Positions 44,531-56,804 of a stretch of 64,000 nucleotides of DNA are shown here, one piece after another (positions within the stretch are counted from its first letter, which is position 1; each line of letters opens with the position of its first letter). Origin of the DNA: Plantago ovata (Eukaryota > Streptophyta > Magnoliopsida > Lamiales > Plantaginaceae); the NCBI GenBank assembly GCA_028274465.1, contig CM051458.1, positions 29,586,692 to 29,650,691 on the forward strand. The letters are read 5' to 3'. A program made the translations under genes and the position numbers. The notes beneath the pieces were generated by a model. It saw nothing but the letters and a program-made list of their open reading frames with translations. It was not told the DNA's origin and did not search any database.

Positions 44531-45835
44531 TCGACCGGCAGCCTCCGGCGCCCGCGGCACGCAGCCGCTCGGGCGCCGGGCGCTCGCGGCCGCAGGCACG
44601 GTAGGGGACGGGACTTGTTCCCGTCCCGTATTTTAATATATATATATTTTTTCAGGTTGGACCCAAATCGAATTTTTGAAAATTTTGAGGATTGAATTTT
44701 ATATTTGGAATATAAATATGATTTAATTGTAATTGTTTTTAACTAGAGGGGTTAAGTTTTATTAGTATAAAGTTAAAGGCCTTATATGTAATTTATCAAT
44801 ATGTTGTTTATTGCAAATTAGTCCTTCTACTTTTGAATTTTAGATTTAACACCTCCAAGGTTTCGAAAATTACAATTAAGTCTTTCGGGTTTTCGAAAAT
44901 TGCTACTTGGTCAATAGAATTTTCGATTTTTCAATCTAGTCCAAATTTTCAATTATTTCATAGAGATTATAAGTATGGGATTATAATTTTCATAATGAAA
45001 TTATGAAGTCATTTGGCATCCACATAGGCTACTATTTGTTTGTATGCTCAATATGCTATTGTTTGACAATGATTGTTTAAATACCATGTATTTTACTTTC
45101 CGTTCGACTGCTATGCATGCGAGGGTAGGCGGCGCCCTCTTATTGGTCGGACCGCATATGTTATGTATGGGTAGGTGGCGCCCATTATGTGCTTGACCGC
45201 GTTTAGAACTAGAATGGAGAGGCGGCATCCATTACGTGTAGACCGCTCATGCATGATGGGTAGGCGGCGCCCTTATTTGTTTGTAGATGACTGATAACAA
45301 CCCTCAAGCTACAAGCCCCAACCAATATAAGTGCAGAAATATATATATGTATGTATTTCTGAGATGCTTTTCATAGGGTGCTTTAATTCTGAACTTTCAT
45401 TGCGTTTTCTTGTATTGGCGACCTCGTCTTACAGACTCGCAGTGATCGTCAGATTAGAGTAAGCCTATGGTTATAACTTACTGCATATTGTATCTAGCGA
45501 CCTCGATAGGTACAATATGTAGAGCATCGGGTTAAATTAGATTTAACACCCAAGAGTTGTGTGACGCAATTGGATAGTCCTACCGGTCATATTATGCTAT
45601 GCGACCAGCCCCCGTTGGAGTATAGCATAGTATGGATTTGAGTCTTGGCCACTACGGTAACTTGTTGGACATTACTCGTATGTTTGTTTTGGGGGCAAGC
45701 ATATGTGAAAATAGTGGGAGCTAAACAGCTAAAGGACCTTGTTGTTTAGTTATGTTGACTGTGTATTTAGAAATAATATTTCAATAGTTGATTTATTATT
45801 TTCGTTCTATATTATTTCTCCTTAGAAATTTAGAA
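44358..45835 (+). other. Copia leader with GGCGGCGCCC tandem repeats
   Basis: No gene. The primer binding site is at 44359-44370, an (AT)n run near 44512-44531, and a GC-rich patch at 44535-44600. Four imperfect ~45 bp repeats containing GGGTAGGCGGCGCCC variants follow at 45120-45275. Collinear with 55329-56804. Confidence 0.75.
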
Positions 45836-46111
45836 ATGGCGAGTATCTCGCTCCGTGCTGTCTTAGAGAAGAAAATTTTGATCGGACCAAACTTCCTAGA
45901 TTTGATCAGGAATATACGTTTGGTGCTGAGGTACGAAAAGATTGAGTACGTCTTGGACAAGGTCATTCCCGTGTGCCCCGAAAATCAGACTGCCGATCAG
46001 GTTGCTTCTTGGAATCAGGCCAACAAGGCAAAGTCTGATAAGCATCTTGAGGATGCCAGATCCGCGCAGTGTATTATGCTGGCGGCAATGAGCAATGAGC
46101 TGCAGAGGCAA
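45836..46111 (+). pseudogene. Copia gag N-terminal fragment
   Basis: ATG at 45836, reading MASISLRAVLEKKILIGPNFLD and on to SNELQRQHEN, a typical copia gag start (DUF4219/UBN2-like region). The frame is free of the +1 base present in the complete copy. It is cut at 46111 by the D element, and ~20 unrelated codons follow before a stop. Confidence 0.82.
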
Positions 46112-47046
46112 CATGAAAACTTGTCGCCTCTTAGGTACATAATTACACGGGAATATACCCACAAACTCTAACATGCATCATTTTATAAGGCCTTCGTGAA
46201 CCGCAGTAGAGAAAACATCACAAGCGATGTCGAGACTACAAAGCTTAACTAGTGCACATACGAATGTGACAAACCAAGTGAGACAAGCCTCAAACTACCC
46301 ATAGAAATGCAATGTATGGTAAATGGTCATAAACACTTACTCTATACAATAAAGAAGTTCTAAATACTTGGCAATAGACTCCACACAACAACATGCAAAA
46401 TCTAAACTAAGGATGAATGCATGCATACAGACTCGATCCTAAATGTGCAAATAAAGGCTTTCACGAGTTAAGATGAGAAAAATAAGTTATTGAAATACCC
46501 AGAGATAACCCCTCCCCCCTAACCTGAACTTCGCCGTTCGTCTCGAACATCGAAAAAGTGATGTGGGGTGAGAGCTAGACGTGTACCTGTAACCTGTATT
46601 ACTCAAGGAAACTCGTGAGAGACCAAAACGGATAATAAAAGGGGTAAAAAGAATAATATTTTTGCATACGGGGTGATTTGAGGTGTCCGGATGAAAGTCC
46701 GGATACCGGGGGCACTGGCGCCCATAGGCGCACGACCCCGTGTGAGGGACGGTCCGCCTGGGGTGCCCAGTGGCGCCCAGGCGATCTGCCTCTCCCAGGC
46801 GCACCGCCCCGTGTGGGGGGCGGTCCGCCTGGGAAGGGCAGAGCCCTGGTGCCACGAAAAAATGTCCCAGAACGCAATAATATTAACTTTTCACCTATTT
46901 TATCACCAAAAACACACACTAACTCATGGAGAAAAACAACTAAATGTTCAATGTATGCATGCAATGCAAGAAAGCGATAAAACTCCGGGTTGCCTCCCGG
47001 AAAGCGGCATCGTTTATTAGTCTCTGACTCGACTTCTTCATCTCCT
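46112..47046 (-). other. D spacer and 3' noncoding region
   Basis: No gene. The GC palindrome cluster is at 46725-46835 and the hairpin at 46985-47000. A polypurine-like run (GGTTAGGGGGGAGGGGTT on minus, 46504-46522) is followed by shared blocks, including the reverse complement of GGTTCACGAAGGCC near 46190 and of CCTAAGAGGCGACAAG near 46130. Confidence 0.7.
46985..47000 (-). other. Post-protease hairpin, D
   Basis: On minus CCGGGAGGCAACCCGG followed by AGTTTTATCGC, 46 nt after the stop at 47047. Identical 16 bases to both A' copies although the proteins differ strongly. Confidence 0.75.
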
Positions 47047-48906
47047 TTAGCTCCTACCAGGACAGGTACCAGCCTTCCCCCTCATGGATCTCTTCCTCAT
47101 ACCTAGTACCTGAGAATAAGAATGAACAATCGCAGAAGGGCCAAAAGAGCCTATGGGGTGAGAAACAATCATCTGTGGATTAGGATCAGGAATGGCTTGC
47201 AACATAAGTTGCTTGCCCTCCACCTCAATAGTGCAGCTTCTCCAGTAGGTGTCGATCACAGAGCGCACATTGGTCATGAAAGCTCGTCCCAAGAGAACTA
47301 CATCACTCATCCCACATCCTGATGCCGGCATCACAACGAAATTGGTGTAAACTGAAATGTCACCAACCCTCATCCACACATTCCTAATAATACCTTCCGG
47401 CCTCACAAAGGATCCATCTGCTAGCTGAACAAAGGCCTTATGTTTCTATAGCTTCCCAAGACCACTTTTCTCAAACACATTCATTGGGAGCACATTAGAG
47501 AATGCTCATGTATCAAGTGTGGCACGAATATCATCTAAGCTACCAATCCCAACCTTAACATCCAAGCTATCGGGAATTGGTTCAGAATCTTCACCATCCT
47601 CATCACTCACCTCAAATCCAAGGCCTTTATCTTCCTCCTTGGCCAGGGGAGGCTCACCTTGTGCACAAAAATTGCACTCAGAAACCTTCTTAATGGTTGC
47701 ACTTCCGTTAGACACAATGATCTCCACAGGAAGATCTCCTACCAAAGTGATCGACATTGATATCGCCGTATTACTGGGCAACTTCCCTTGCTCCTTACTC
47801 GCTCCACGGTCTATCAACTCCTGCATCTTTTGGTGTGCAAGCTTAGTACTTGCCTCCAATTGATCTAGCCGAACCCTTGTCTTTTCTGAATCCTCCTCGT
47901 ATCGTTTCAGAAATCCCTAGGTGAAATCTACCAATTTCTGTAAATTATCCTAGAGAGTAGCGGACTTGGATTTAGATGCTTCGGCCTTAGGAGAAGGATT
48001 TTCACAATGGTCATTTACGTAGTTGAGATTACTACGGTCTACCCAGTAAATATCTTCTTTTGCTAAAGCTGATCTACACATATGAGCCCCATGCCCATAG
48101 TTCTTACACACCCCACAAACCTCATTGGAAAGAGATGTTCCAATTGAGCTCTTTAGAGCTTGCCTCATCTCATTGGCGAAACCATCAAACCTATCGCCAC
48201 TCACACCATTCACCTGAACCTCAGGTTTTGCTGGAACTTCAATTCCACGCGTCTTACCTATGGCTCTTGGTTCTTTGAACTCAGACCCCTTCGCAAGCCT
48301 CTCAAAACACGCCCGCACATCCACGACGGTCTCCTCCCAAATATTCCCATGGCACTGGAAATCTACCATCTGTTGGCTCTCATAGGTTAGCCCATTGTAG
48401 AAGTGCTGAACTAGATCAGAGATATCCATCCCATGGTGTGGGCACTTGTTCTTGAGGTCCTTGAACCTCTCCAGAGCAGTGTAGATGGTTTCATCATAAT
48501 CTTGCTTGAAACCACTGATTTGTGGCTTCAGTACGGTAGTCAAGGTGTGGGGAAAATATTTCTCCATAAAAGCAGAAAACACCATCCCCCAGGTGTCGAG
48601 TGATCCGGCCTCCAGAGTGCCCAACCATGCTTTTTCTCTATCACCGAGTCCCATAGCAAAAACCTTCATTCGCAACTCATCATCCGTAATTCCTGCTCCA
48701 GGCCTTGCGAGATTGTTAATGAAATTCTCAATGTCGTTCAAGAATCCCATAACATCCTCCTTACCCATCCCGTAGAATTTCGGAAGCTGCTGGAATATGA
48801 AATTTTTAATCTCCAAATCACGCGTAGCAGCAGAAAGGACAATAGATGGACCTCTCATCCATTCCCGGTTGGGTTGAACCCATGATTTCAAAAGTGGGCG
48901 AGCCAT
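47047..48906 (-). pseudogene. D gag-protease ORF
   Basis: Start at 48906 (MARPLLKSWVQ). Gag (LEIKNFIFQQLPKFYGMGKED, GAGITDDELRMKVFAMGLGD), zinc knuckle CGVCKNYGHGAHMC, helical segment (KMQELIDRGASKEQGKLP), acidic linker, then protease (FVQLADGSFVRPEGIIRN, VVLLGRAF). Four in-frame stops occur (near 47950, 47918, 47510 and 47445). One converts the Gly of the protease DTG motif into TGA. It ends with the same basic tail (MRKRSMRGKAG) as A'. No RT follows. Confidence 0.86.
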
Positions 48907-49073
48907 CACAAAACCTGGATATCTGTGACATGAGTAACTCACAACCAAAAATCAGTCCTGTTAGAACCCACCAAGATCTGGAAATCAATCACTAAACTAG
49001 ACAAACAAAGATCACTTATCCTAGGAGTACAATGCTGAAAATACAAATAAGCTAAAGTAAAAAGGAGTTAAAG

Positions 49074-49091
49074 TCTCCGGCAACGGCGCCA
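49074..49091 (-). other. D primer binding site
   Basis: On minus TGGCGCCGTTGCCGGAGA, three bases from the LTR end. One mismatch from the AthA site (GGAGA for GGGGA). Confidence 0.78.
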
Positions 49092-49094
49092 ATT

Positions 49095-50488
49095 TGATGA
49101 ACGAGATTGTCAGACTCGAACAATCAAATGAATTTATTTTAGCCAAAGGGCAACTCACAACTACACAAAACACGTAGTGCAGAGGTAAGATGACCTCGAG
49201 TGTCGATCTCTAGGGACTTAACTAGCTTTAACTACAACAACTATTATATAATTCAGTAAACAAACTTAACTTAACTTACTTAACAATATCCGATGAGAGT
49301 TGGTGATAGTAATGCTCATTCTAAGCATCGGGTTCTAATTATGCATGAAAGTGCAACACGTACTGCTTTAAATGTAATTCGAACTGATCTTGTTGTGGGA
49401 ATTGTTTTCAGACAACTCTCCATTCGGAGAGGATACTGTCGCAAGGTTTCCACCCAAACTCTCGATCAGAACAAACACCAAAAGACAGGTTTTGACATGT
49501 ATTTTGAAAGCGTCTTATCTATACTAATACTTGGCTAAGGTTGTCAGGCTTAGTGCAAGCTGTACTTGATAATTGTAAATATTGAAAGTGATGATCTTGA
49601 ATTGTCCTAGTGTTTCTAACACTTTATTACGAAGATAGTTAGCTTAGTCGGATCAACAATTCGAATATCACAAATCTACAAGTAAAAGATTAAGAAACTC
49701 AATCATGCACAATATGACTCCTAGCTACGAATTTACATACTATCACCAACTAGATATTTAGCTACTCATATCAAAAACGTAATCAACAATAGCAATCATA
49801 GATCAAAACATGGTTGAATTGAAAGATAGAGTGCAAAAAATAGTGAGATACAAAGTTACCACCGAGGGTTGTCAATCTCTGGTGAATTGCTAAACTCACA
49901 AAGATCTATCAAGGTGAGATCAATAAATGTTCAAATCTCTACCTTGATGGTCCAAAACGCTAAGGAAAAGTAGTTCTAAGTCAAAGAAAACCCAGAACAA
50001 GCTATAGGATTTATGTCTGCAAAAGTATGAATGAATAGATGAAAATTCGACTTTTATATAAATTATATCGCTGGGCTCCGGAACACACCAGGCTGACCGT
50101 CTGGCACTAGGCGGTGCGCGTGACACCAGGCTGACCGCCTGGGGTGCCAGGCGGTGCGCCTAGCACGGGCAGAGAGTTGCCCGTGCTTTTCTTCTCCAAG
50201 TCTTCAACTTTTGGTCTTTTGGCACGACTTTCAGCTCCGAACTTCGTCTTATGGCCTGGAAACACGTTGCGGTACTCCTTGACACACCAAGGGTGATCTC
50301 TTTGCACCAAAATTTCAATGTTTCGCCATAATTTATATCCAAAAGTGCAATTTTCACCTAAAACCTGAAAATAACAAAAGAAATGGAAACGTGACACTAT
50401 TGTAACAAAATGCACTAAAAATACATGCAAGAGGATAGCTAAATAGGTGAAAAAGAACAAAATCAAAGTGTAAAAAACACTGTCATCA
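49095..50488 (-). repeat. D 5' LTR
   Basis: 1394 bp. On minus it begins TGATGACAGTG and ends CTCGTTCATCA. The GC palindrome cluster is at 50082-50165 (CCAGGCTGACCGCCTGG, CCAGGCGGTGCGCCT), with TTTATATAAAAG just downstream (50051-50062) as a probable TATA box. It abuts the Tat LTR fragment at 50489. Confidence 0.87.
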
Positions 50489-50995
50489 CTACCCCGTCCT
50501 CGGACGGTACTAGGGCGACACCCGCCCTATGAGCCCTTTGGTAACAAGGATGACCATTTTACCCCTGCCAACCCTAGTGGATGATCTGGGCCAAAGCCCA
50601 TGGGTCACTCCAAATGGTCCTAAGCCCAGGGGAGGCTCAATCATGGCAGGACACTTGTCACATTCCTAAGTGCCAATGCAATATTCTATTGCTAGTACAA
50701 ATATGGGCTCACTCAAATCAAGGTAATCATCATGACATCCCATCACACTAGTTTCAAACTCTACATTTATTAGGGAAGCCTACCAATTCCCTACACGTAA
50801 AGTCGTCCATCCGGCGTGATCATTGACAAGCCGGGCTTGTGTCACTAACTCCCCCCTCTTACTAAGTTATATCTCAGGTCCTAGGAACAGTATGGAAGGC
50901 ATTTGAAGTGCGGACGCTCTTGAACCTTCGCTCTACTACGACGCTCCATAGGAAAGTACTACGCTCCAGAGGAAAGAACGAATTACCTATCAACA
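50489..50995 (+). repeat. Tat element 5' LTR, 3' remnant
   Basis: 507 bp ending CTATCAACA directly before the primer binding site. The 5' part is missing because the D element joins at 50488. The start of the LTR cannot be defined here. Confidence 0.6.
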
Positions 50996-50997
50996 TT

Positions 50998-51015
50998 TGG
51001 CGCCGTCTGTGAGGA
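50998..51015 (+). other. Tat element primer binding site
   Basis: TGGCGCCGTCTGTGAGGA two bases after the LTR end, a common plant Ty3/gypsy primer site. The tRNA was not assigned with confidence. Confidence 0.7.
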
Positions 51016-51055
51016 CCAATCAAAAGGTTACCCTATCCCTACTAGCGTGAGTCGA

Positions 51056-53024
51056 ATGATGGTTAATCCCAGAAGAAGTACCCGTCTTGCGACCGCCGTC
51101 GCCGAACCCAACCTGCTCGTCCTCGGGGCCGTTCCCCGTTAGAAGGCAGAGGTAGAGGAAGGGGGCGAGGCAACGGTGGTAGGGCAGTTAGAAATAATAA
51201 CGTTGATGACTACTCGGACGATGACTTGGTCGATGGAGCTCCAACGAGCGTCACTGCTTCGGAGGAAAGGATTGGTGAAAATGCGCCCCAAGGAATCCCC
51301 GTCGGATCCGGTTTTGGTGCATTGAGGCCTTCCGCCCACTAGGTCCCAAGGCAAGCTCAACCGCTCCCAAGGCAAGTCCAACCAGCTGCGATGAACTTTA
51401 CCCTTCCCAACGGACAAGTGGTTCGTCCCGCGGACTTTGGGTTCACGGAGGCGCAATACGGATTGTTCCTCCTGACCATTCAAGGATGCCTAGGACAAAA
51501 TTAGGCAGCAAGAGTAGAGGAAGAAATAAGGCCTCAAAGGCAATCCCAAGTGCAAGAACCCGCACCGACTCAAGCAAGAGCATATCCTGTTCAAGATGAA
51601 GCTCAATCTCGAGCAAGTCCTAGGCCAGTTCACTCAAGGCTAGGACCCCAAGACGTGCAATCAAGGCTAGGTCCCCAAGGAGCACCGGGAGACTTGAGGG
51701 AAGTGATCGAGAGGAGATTAAGGGTCTCGCAAGCGCCCAATGACCCACATCCTCCAGACCAACTTCCACTTCAAGTTGTCAATCCGCCAACTCTTCCAAA
51801 TCAAACCACTCCTCAGAACCATCTGGAGGCGATGTCCGAGAATAATGGTGGTAGGACGGTGGCTCAAATAACCCCGATGGTAGGATTTGACCCTATGAAC
51901 GGAAGGAGGCTTAACCTTGAAGAGCTGAAAGCCCAGAGAAAAGTCCTTGAAGCGCAAATAGATGCGCTGAAGACAAACGTCCAAGAGGAAGAGAAGGACA
52001 TGGAGCCAAGCGCCCTATGTGACCCCATAAGAACTCATGTGGTGAAGACCGATAGAGGATTTCCAACCTTGGAAAATTATGATGGCACTAGCTGTCCAAA
52101 GAACCATGGACATGATCCGAACACCAAGGCATTGATCTTCCCTTCGACACTTTGCGGAGAGGCAATTGTTTGGTGGTCCAACTTGGACAATGGCTCCATC
52201 ACACCCTACAAGGAACTCACATCTCAATTCATCAAAAGATTTGAGAAAGTGATTCAGAAGAAAAGAGGAGCCATGTATTTGGCCGAAATCGTCCAAGGAC
52301 CGTCGGAGGACTTAAGAGAATTCTTGACAAGGTTTCATGAAGCGGCCTACCAAGTGAAAACTCACACCGCTAATGAGCGAAAGGAATACTTGTATGGGAA
52401 TACCACCAATGAGAAGTTCCAGGATGAACTCGCAAGGTGCCATGTGGACACCGAGAAGGACCTAGAGCAAGTATACGAAAAAAAATTGGCGGCGGAGGAA
52501 TTCCGAAGAACCGTCCTAGTGAGAACCCTTCATACGAAAGCTCCGAAGGAAAAAGAACAACAAAAGCAAGGTCAAAACCATCCTCCGAAGCAAAAGAGGC
52601 AAGACCAGAGGAATGAGAGGAATGCCATCCAAAAAGAGCCACACCATAGAAATGACTTCAGGGAAAGAGGAACTCCCCAAGGAGATCTCCTCCTAGAAGG
52701 TACGAGAAGTACACAGAGCTTAATAGACCAAGATCCGACATCTTGAGCACTATTATATCAAGAAGGATGGGCGTGGATTGGTCCAAACCCCATTCCGGAG
52801 TCCCGGAGGAATAGAAATTCGGAAAAGTTTTGCCATTTTCACAAAGGCAGAGGACATACCACCGATGAATGTGTTAACCTCAAGATAGAAATTGAGAATC
52901 TATTGCACCGAGGGAAATTGGTTAACAACATTTTCCGGGAGGAACCCATCCATCACATCGCCCTCGAACCACGAAGGGAGCCTTCGGTCCTGCCGCCCCC
53001 ACCTCCTCCTCTTCCGGAGGGTGA
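51056..53024 (+). pseudogene. Tat-lineage gag
   Basis: Starts near 51056 (MMVNPRRSTRLATAV). A frameshift near 51130 leads into a Gly/Arg-rich then acidic N-terminal region with two in-frame stops (near 51341 and 51502). The longest clean piece is 51550-52746. The retrotransposon gag core lies in it (GFPTLENYDGTSCP, GEAIVWWSNLDNGSITPYKE, LREFLTRFHEAAYQV). Further lesions follow, and then a zinc-knuckle-like CHFHKGRGHTTDEC near 52840, the CX2HX4HX4C form usual in Tat gag. Confidence 0.82.
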
Positions 53025-53254
53025 GTGACACCGAGATTATGGAAGAGAGAAAACTTTGAGAATAGACCCATCCATGGCATAATTCTTACTATCGTCGGAG
53101 GACCGGCGGGAGGAGATTGTCGCAAGGCAAGAGAAAGAACCGCAAACGACCTTACCGTGAGAGACCCCAAGTATGGACAAGTCGCGCTGAAAGGAACCAA
53201 TATGATCTCCTTTGATGATAGTGAACTTCCTCTTAGACATGCGGAGGAGGGGAC
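53025..53254 (+). pseudogene. Tat protease region, 5' piece
   Basis: Contains the conserved pre-protease wording HGIILTIVGGPAGGD and ISFDDSELPLRHAEEG. It ends at the copia insertion, and the continuing sequence is found after 63091. Confidence 0.75.
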
Positions 53255-55328
53255 TGATAGTGTATATGTCCTAGAGACAGTCCTTACTAAGGGCACGGTG
53301 CCCTTATAGAGGGCATATATGTACTATTACACAGGTCAACGTAATATAATATATGTTTGTTGCAATTTACTATTGAGTATCGCTTTCATATTTATATTAC
53401 ACCGGGCTGCAGCATGTCATATCTTTATTACTGTCTGTATTGATATTAAACATGTCCCCTCGGATAGATGACCGATCACACAGATAGTGGGAGCTATGTG
53501 AGTTATCATCTATCCCAAACTCTCCCTAGTCGAGGTTCATCTCAGATGTGGGGGTCTGAATGAACCAGACAAGACTAGTATGCGTGGAGGTTATACTTGT
53601 TGGAGCAAGTGTGAGCCGACCCCACGGCCACGGAACGGATTGTTGGACAATCGAGAAACGTTCCCATAACTGCGCATAGTTATTCGAAGAAGCTTTATCG
53701 AACAATGGAAGTACCCACCGGACACTCCCATCGATGTATACTCTACACCGAAGTGTCTATGGAAACCGGTGAGTTGTCGAAGTGATGCCAGTCGTCCTTT
53801 GGACTTACAGGACTTTATCATCACATTTGTTGTCCCATATCCTTGGTGGACCCGTCGATGTCAGCTCTGAATAAGCAGTTGACCTAAGACACGATCCAGG
53901 ATTATGGCTACATACAAATGGGGGTGATAAGTGATTCTGTGAAGGATTCATCTCTCAAGTGTAGCACAGGAGAGCACTGCTCATAGTCGTTCATAGTTGT
54001 GATGGTAAAACCGCTGGCCAGCGTATCAATATTATTATGATGGTCATAATAGATATTGGATTCACCATGCAACTCACTGAAGACGCCCGTGGATGTATTA
54101 TTGGGATAGACACTTCATCGATCCTAGATACATTCGAGCAAGTCAGATGAAGGGACGTTACCATCGCCGCGTTGAGCGCAGCAGACTTCGCAACGAAAGG
54201 GTTAGCTTTGAGAAACCTCTCAAACGTCCTCATGTATTAATATTGCAAATGGAACCATCTAGGAATTCCATGTTGCCTAGTCTAGGACTTGCTTAATACG
54301 ATGAGGCCCTATGGGTCACACTATGTGGTGATTCAGTCTATCAGAATATCCTTGAAGATGGAATCGCAATTAATTTGGAATTAATTGTGATTGATGGATT
54401 ATAATTGATTTGGAATTAATTATAATATTTAGTGGCTCAATTAATGATTTGGAATTATTAATTGAATTGGCTAATTAATTGTATTTTATGTAAATACAAT
54501 TAAAGATTATATTTTGTAAATATAATAGAGGTTTGATTTGAAAGGATATGTTAATTTAGAATTAACATATGCACATGGGCAAAATCTACTTGGAGTTTGA
54601 ATTGCCTTAGAACTATAAGTGGGTCACAAAATCGGGACCCACCTATCACCCTTAGGACACGCGCGCGCGCGAGGTGGAGTAGTTAGATTTTCCTGATTGA
54701 GTTTTAATTTGATTGGGAATGAATCTAGACTTGATATTGGTTTCCTTGTGCGATAAGAATTAGATTCTTATTCCTTTACGAAGTCTAATTGCTTATGCTT
54801 TAGGCTTCTATAGACTACTATATATAGTAGACTATTAGAGAGCTTTTGAGACACAGTTTCAGACATAGATTTTCACACAGTTGAAGAATCAAATTCTTAG
54901 AGAATTATTCTACCTAGTTTTCTTAGAGAAAATAAAAAGCTCTCCCCTACCTCTCCACCTAAGCCACGCGCGCGCCACCTGCCGGAGGAATCGCCGTCCC
55001 ATCTTCTTGGTCACACAAAGAATATCCTAGCATTCTTTCCGATAGGCTGTTCATCCGTGGATACCAAGGTTAAGGTTCTAGGAGCTGGAAACTAACTTTT
55101 ATTGTCTTGCAAATAATCAAAGTATTGCAGATATCTTCGACTTCGACGAAGGAGAAGATACACCGGATTATTACGAAGACTTGGAAGCTGCTTTGGAAGT
55201 AAGGTTAGTCTTCTAATTGACGTGTTTAAATATATACGGCATATACATAATCAATTAACCTGTATGTTAAGAAAATTTTTGAAATTCCGCTGCGTACCCT
55301 AGTGGTAACTCTGACCATATTTTCTACA
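53255..55328 (+). repeat. Copia 5' LTR
   Basis: 2074 bp, TGATAGTGTATATG to TTTCTACA, preceded by GGGAC. It lacks a ~46 bp segment present in the other two LTRs of this family (after 54672), including a perfect 21 bp hairpin. Confidence 0.93.
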
Positions 55329-55329
55329 C

Positions 55330-55342
55330 TGGTATCAGAGCC
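55330..55342 (+). other. Copia primer binding site
   Basis: TGGTATCAGAGCC, complementary to the 3' end of initiator tRNA-Met, one base after the LTR. Confidence 0.9.
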
Positions 55343-56804
55343 AAGGTTAATTGATTACGTATATACGTATATATATTGTATGATTTTGTAGATATGTGGA
55401 TGTAATTGATTCTATGATTAATTCGATCTTCAAAAGTTTTGTTTTTATATAAATTTAGAATTTTTATTTTTTGAAAAAAAAAATAGAAAATTTTTTTTTA
55501 TATAAATTGACCGGGCCTCCTGCGTGACGCAGGCGCCCGTGCCCGCGTGCCGCAGGTACGGTAGGGGACGGGACTAGGTCCCGTCCCATATTTTAATATA
55601 TATATATTTTTTTTTCGGGTTGGACCCAAAATCGAATTTTGAAATTTTGAGGATTGAATTTTATATTTTAAATATAAATATGATTTAATTGTAATTGTTT
55701 TTAACTAGAGAGGTTAAATTTAATTAGTATAAAGTTAAAGGGTTTATTTGTAATTTATCAATTTATTGTTTATTGCAAATTAGTCCTTCTACTTTTGAAT
55801 TTTAGATTTAACACCTCCAAGGTTTCAAAAATTACAATTAAGTCCTTCGGGTTTTCGAAAATTGCTACTTGGTCAATAGAATTTTCGATTTTTCAATCTA
55901 GTCCAAATTTTCAATTATTTCATAGAGATTATAATTATGGGATTATAATTTTCATAATGAAATTATGAAGTCATTTGTCATCCACATAGGCTACTATTTG
56001 TTTCGTATGCTTGATATGCTATTGTTTGACACTGCATGTTTAAATACCAAGTATTTTACTTTCCGTTCGACCGATATGCATGCGAGGGTAGGCGGCGCCC
56101 TCTTATATGTCGGACCGCATATTTTATGTATGGGTAGGCGGCACCCATTATGTGCTTGACCGCGTTTAGAACTAGAATGGATAGGCGGCATCCATTACGT
56201 GTAGACCGTTCATGCATGATGGGTAGGCGGCGCCCTTATTTGTTTGTAGATGAAAGATAACAACCCTCAAGCGACAAGCCCCAACCAATATAAGTACAGA
56301 AATATATACATATATGTATTTCTGAGATGCTTTCCATAGGGTGCTTTAATTCTGAATTTTCATTGCGTTTCCTTGTATTGGCGACCTCGTCTTACAGACT
56401 CGCAGTAATTGTCAGATTAGAGTAAGCCTATGGTTATGACTTACTGCATATTGTATCTAGCGACCTCGATAGGTACAATATGTAGGGCATCGGGTTAAAT
56501 TAGATTTAACAACCAAGAGTTGCGTGACGCAATTGGATAGTCTTACTAGTCCTACCGGTCATATTATGCTATGCGACCAGCCCCCGTTGGAGTATAGCAT
56601 AGTATGGATTTGGATCTTGGCCACTACGGTAACTTGTTGGACATTACCCGTTTGTTTGTTGTGGGGGCAAGCATATGTGAAAATAGTGGGAGCTAAACAG
56701 CTAAAGGACCTTGTTGTTTAGTTATGTTGACTGTATATTTAGAAATAATATTTCAATAGTTGATTTATTATTTTCGTTCTATATTATTTCTCCTGGAAAC
56801 CGAA
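55343..56804 (+). other. Copia leader with GGCGGCGCCC tandem repeats
   Basis: No gene. Four imperfect ~45 bp repeats with GGGTAGGCGGCGCCC variants lie at 56086-56235, and a short GC-rich patch at 55508-55580. At ~1.5 kb the leader is long for copia. Collinear with 44358-45835. Confidence 0.75.

Larger units (their letters stand above)
42258..46111 (+). mobile_element. Ty1/copia element, 5' part only
   Basis: 5' LTR (42258-44357), primer binding site (44359-44370), long leader and the first ~90 codons of gag, then an abrupt join to a minus-strand D element at 46111/46112. Same family as the complete copia element at 53255-63091 but more diverged from it than that element's two LTRs are from each other. 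Confidence 0.88.
46112..50488 (-). mobile_element. D: gag-protease gypsy element, 3'-truncated
   Basis: Minus strand: 5' LTR (50488-49095), primer binding site, gag-protease (48906-47047), hairpin, short spacer with GC palindromes, then part of the shared 3' noncoding region, cut at 46112. No RT, integrase or ORF3 is seen, although ORF3 could have been lost. A third family, with its own palindrome core (CAGGCGG..CGCCTGG). Confidence 0.83.

Noticed and set aside
44512-44600. (AT)n followed by a GC-rich patch as an origin or CpG island
   Set aside because: It is a short microsatellite next to a GC patch in a copia leader, with a diverged counterpart at 55508-55580. Nothing else supports an origin or island.
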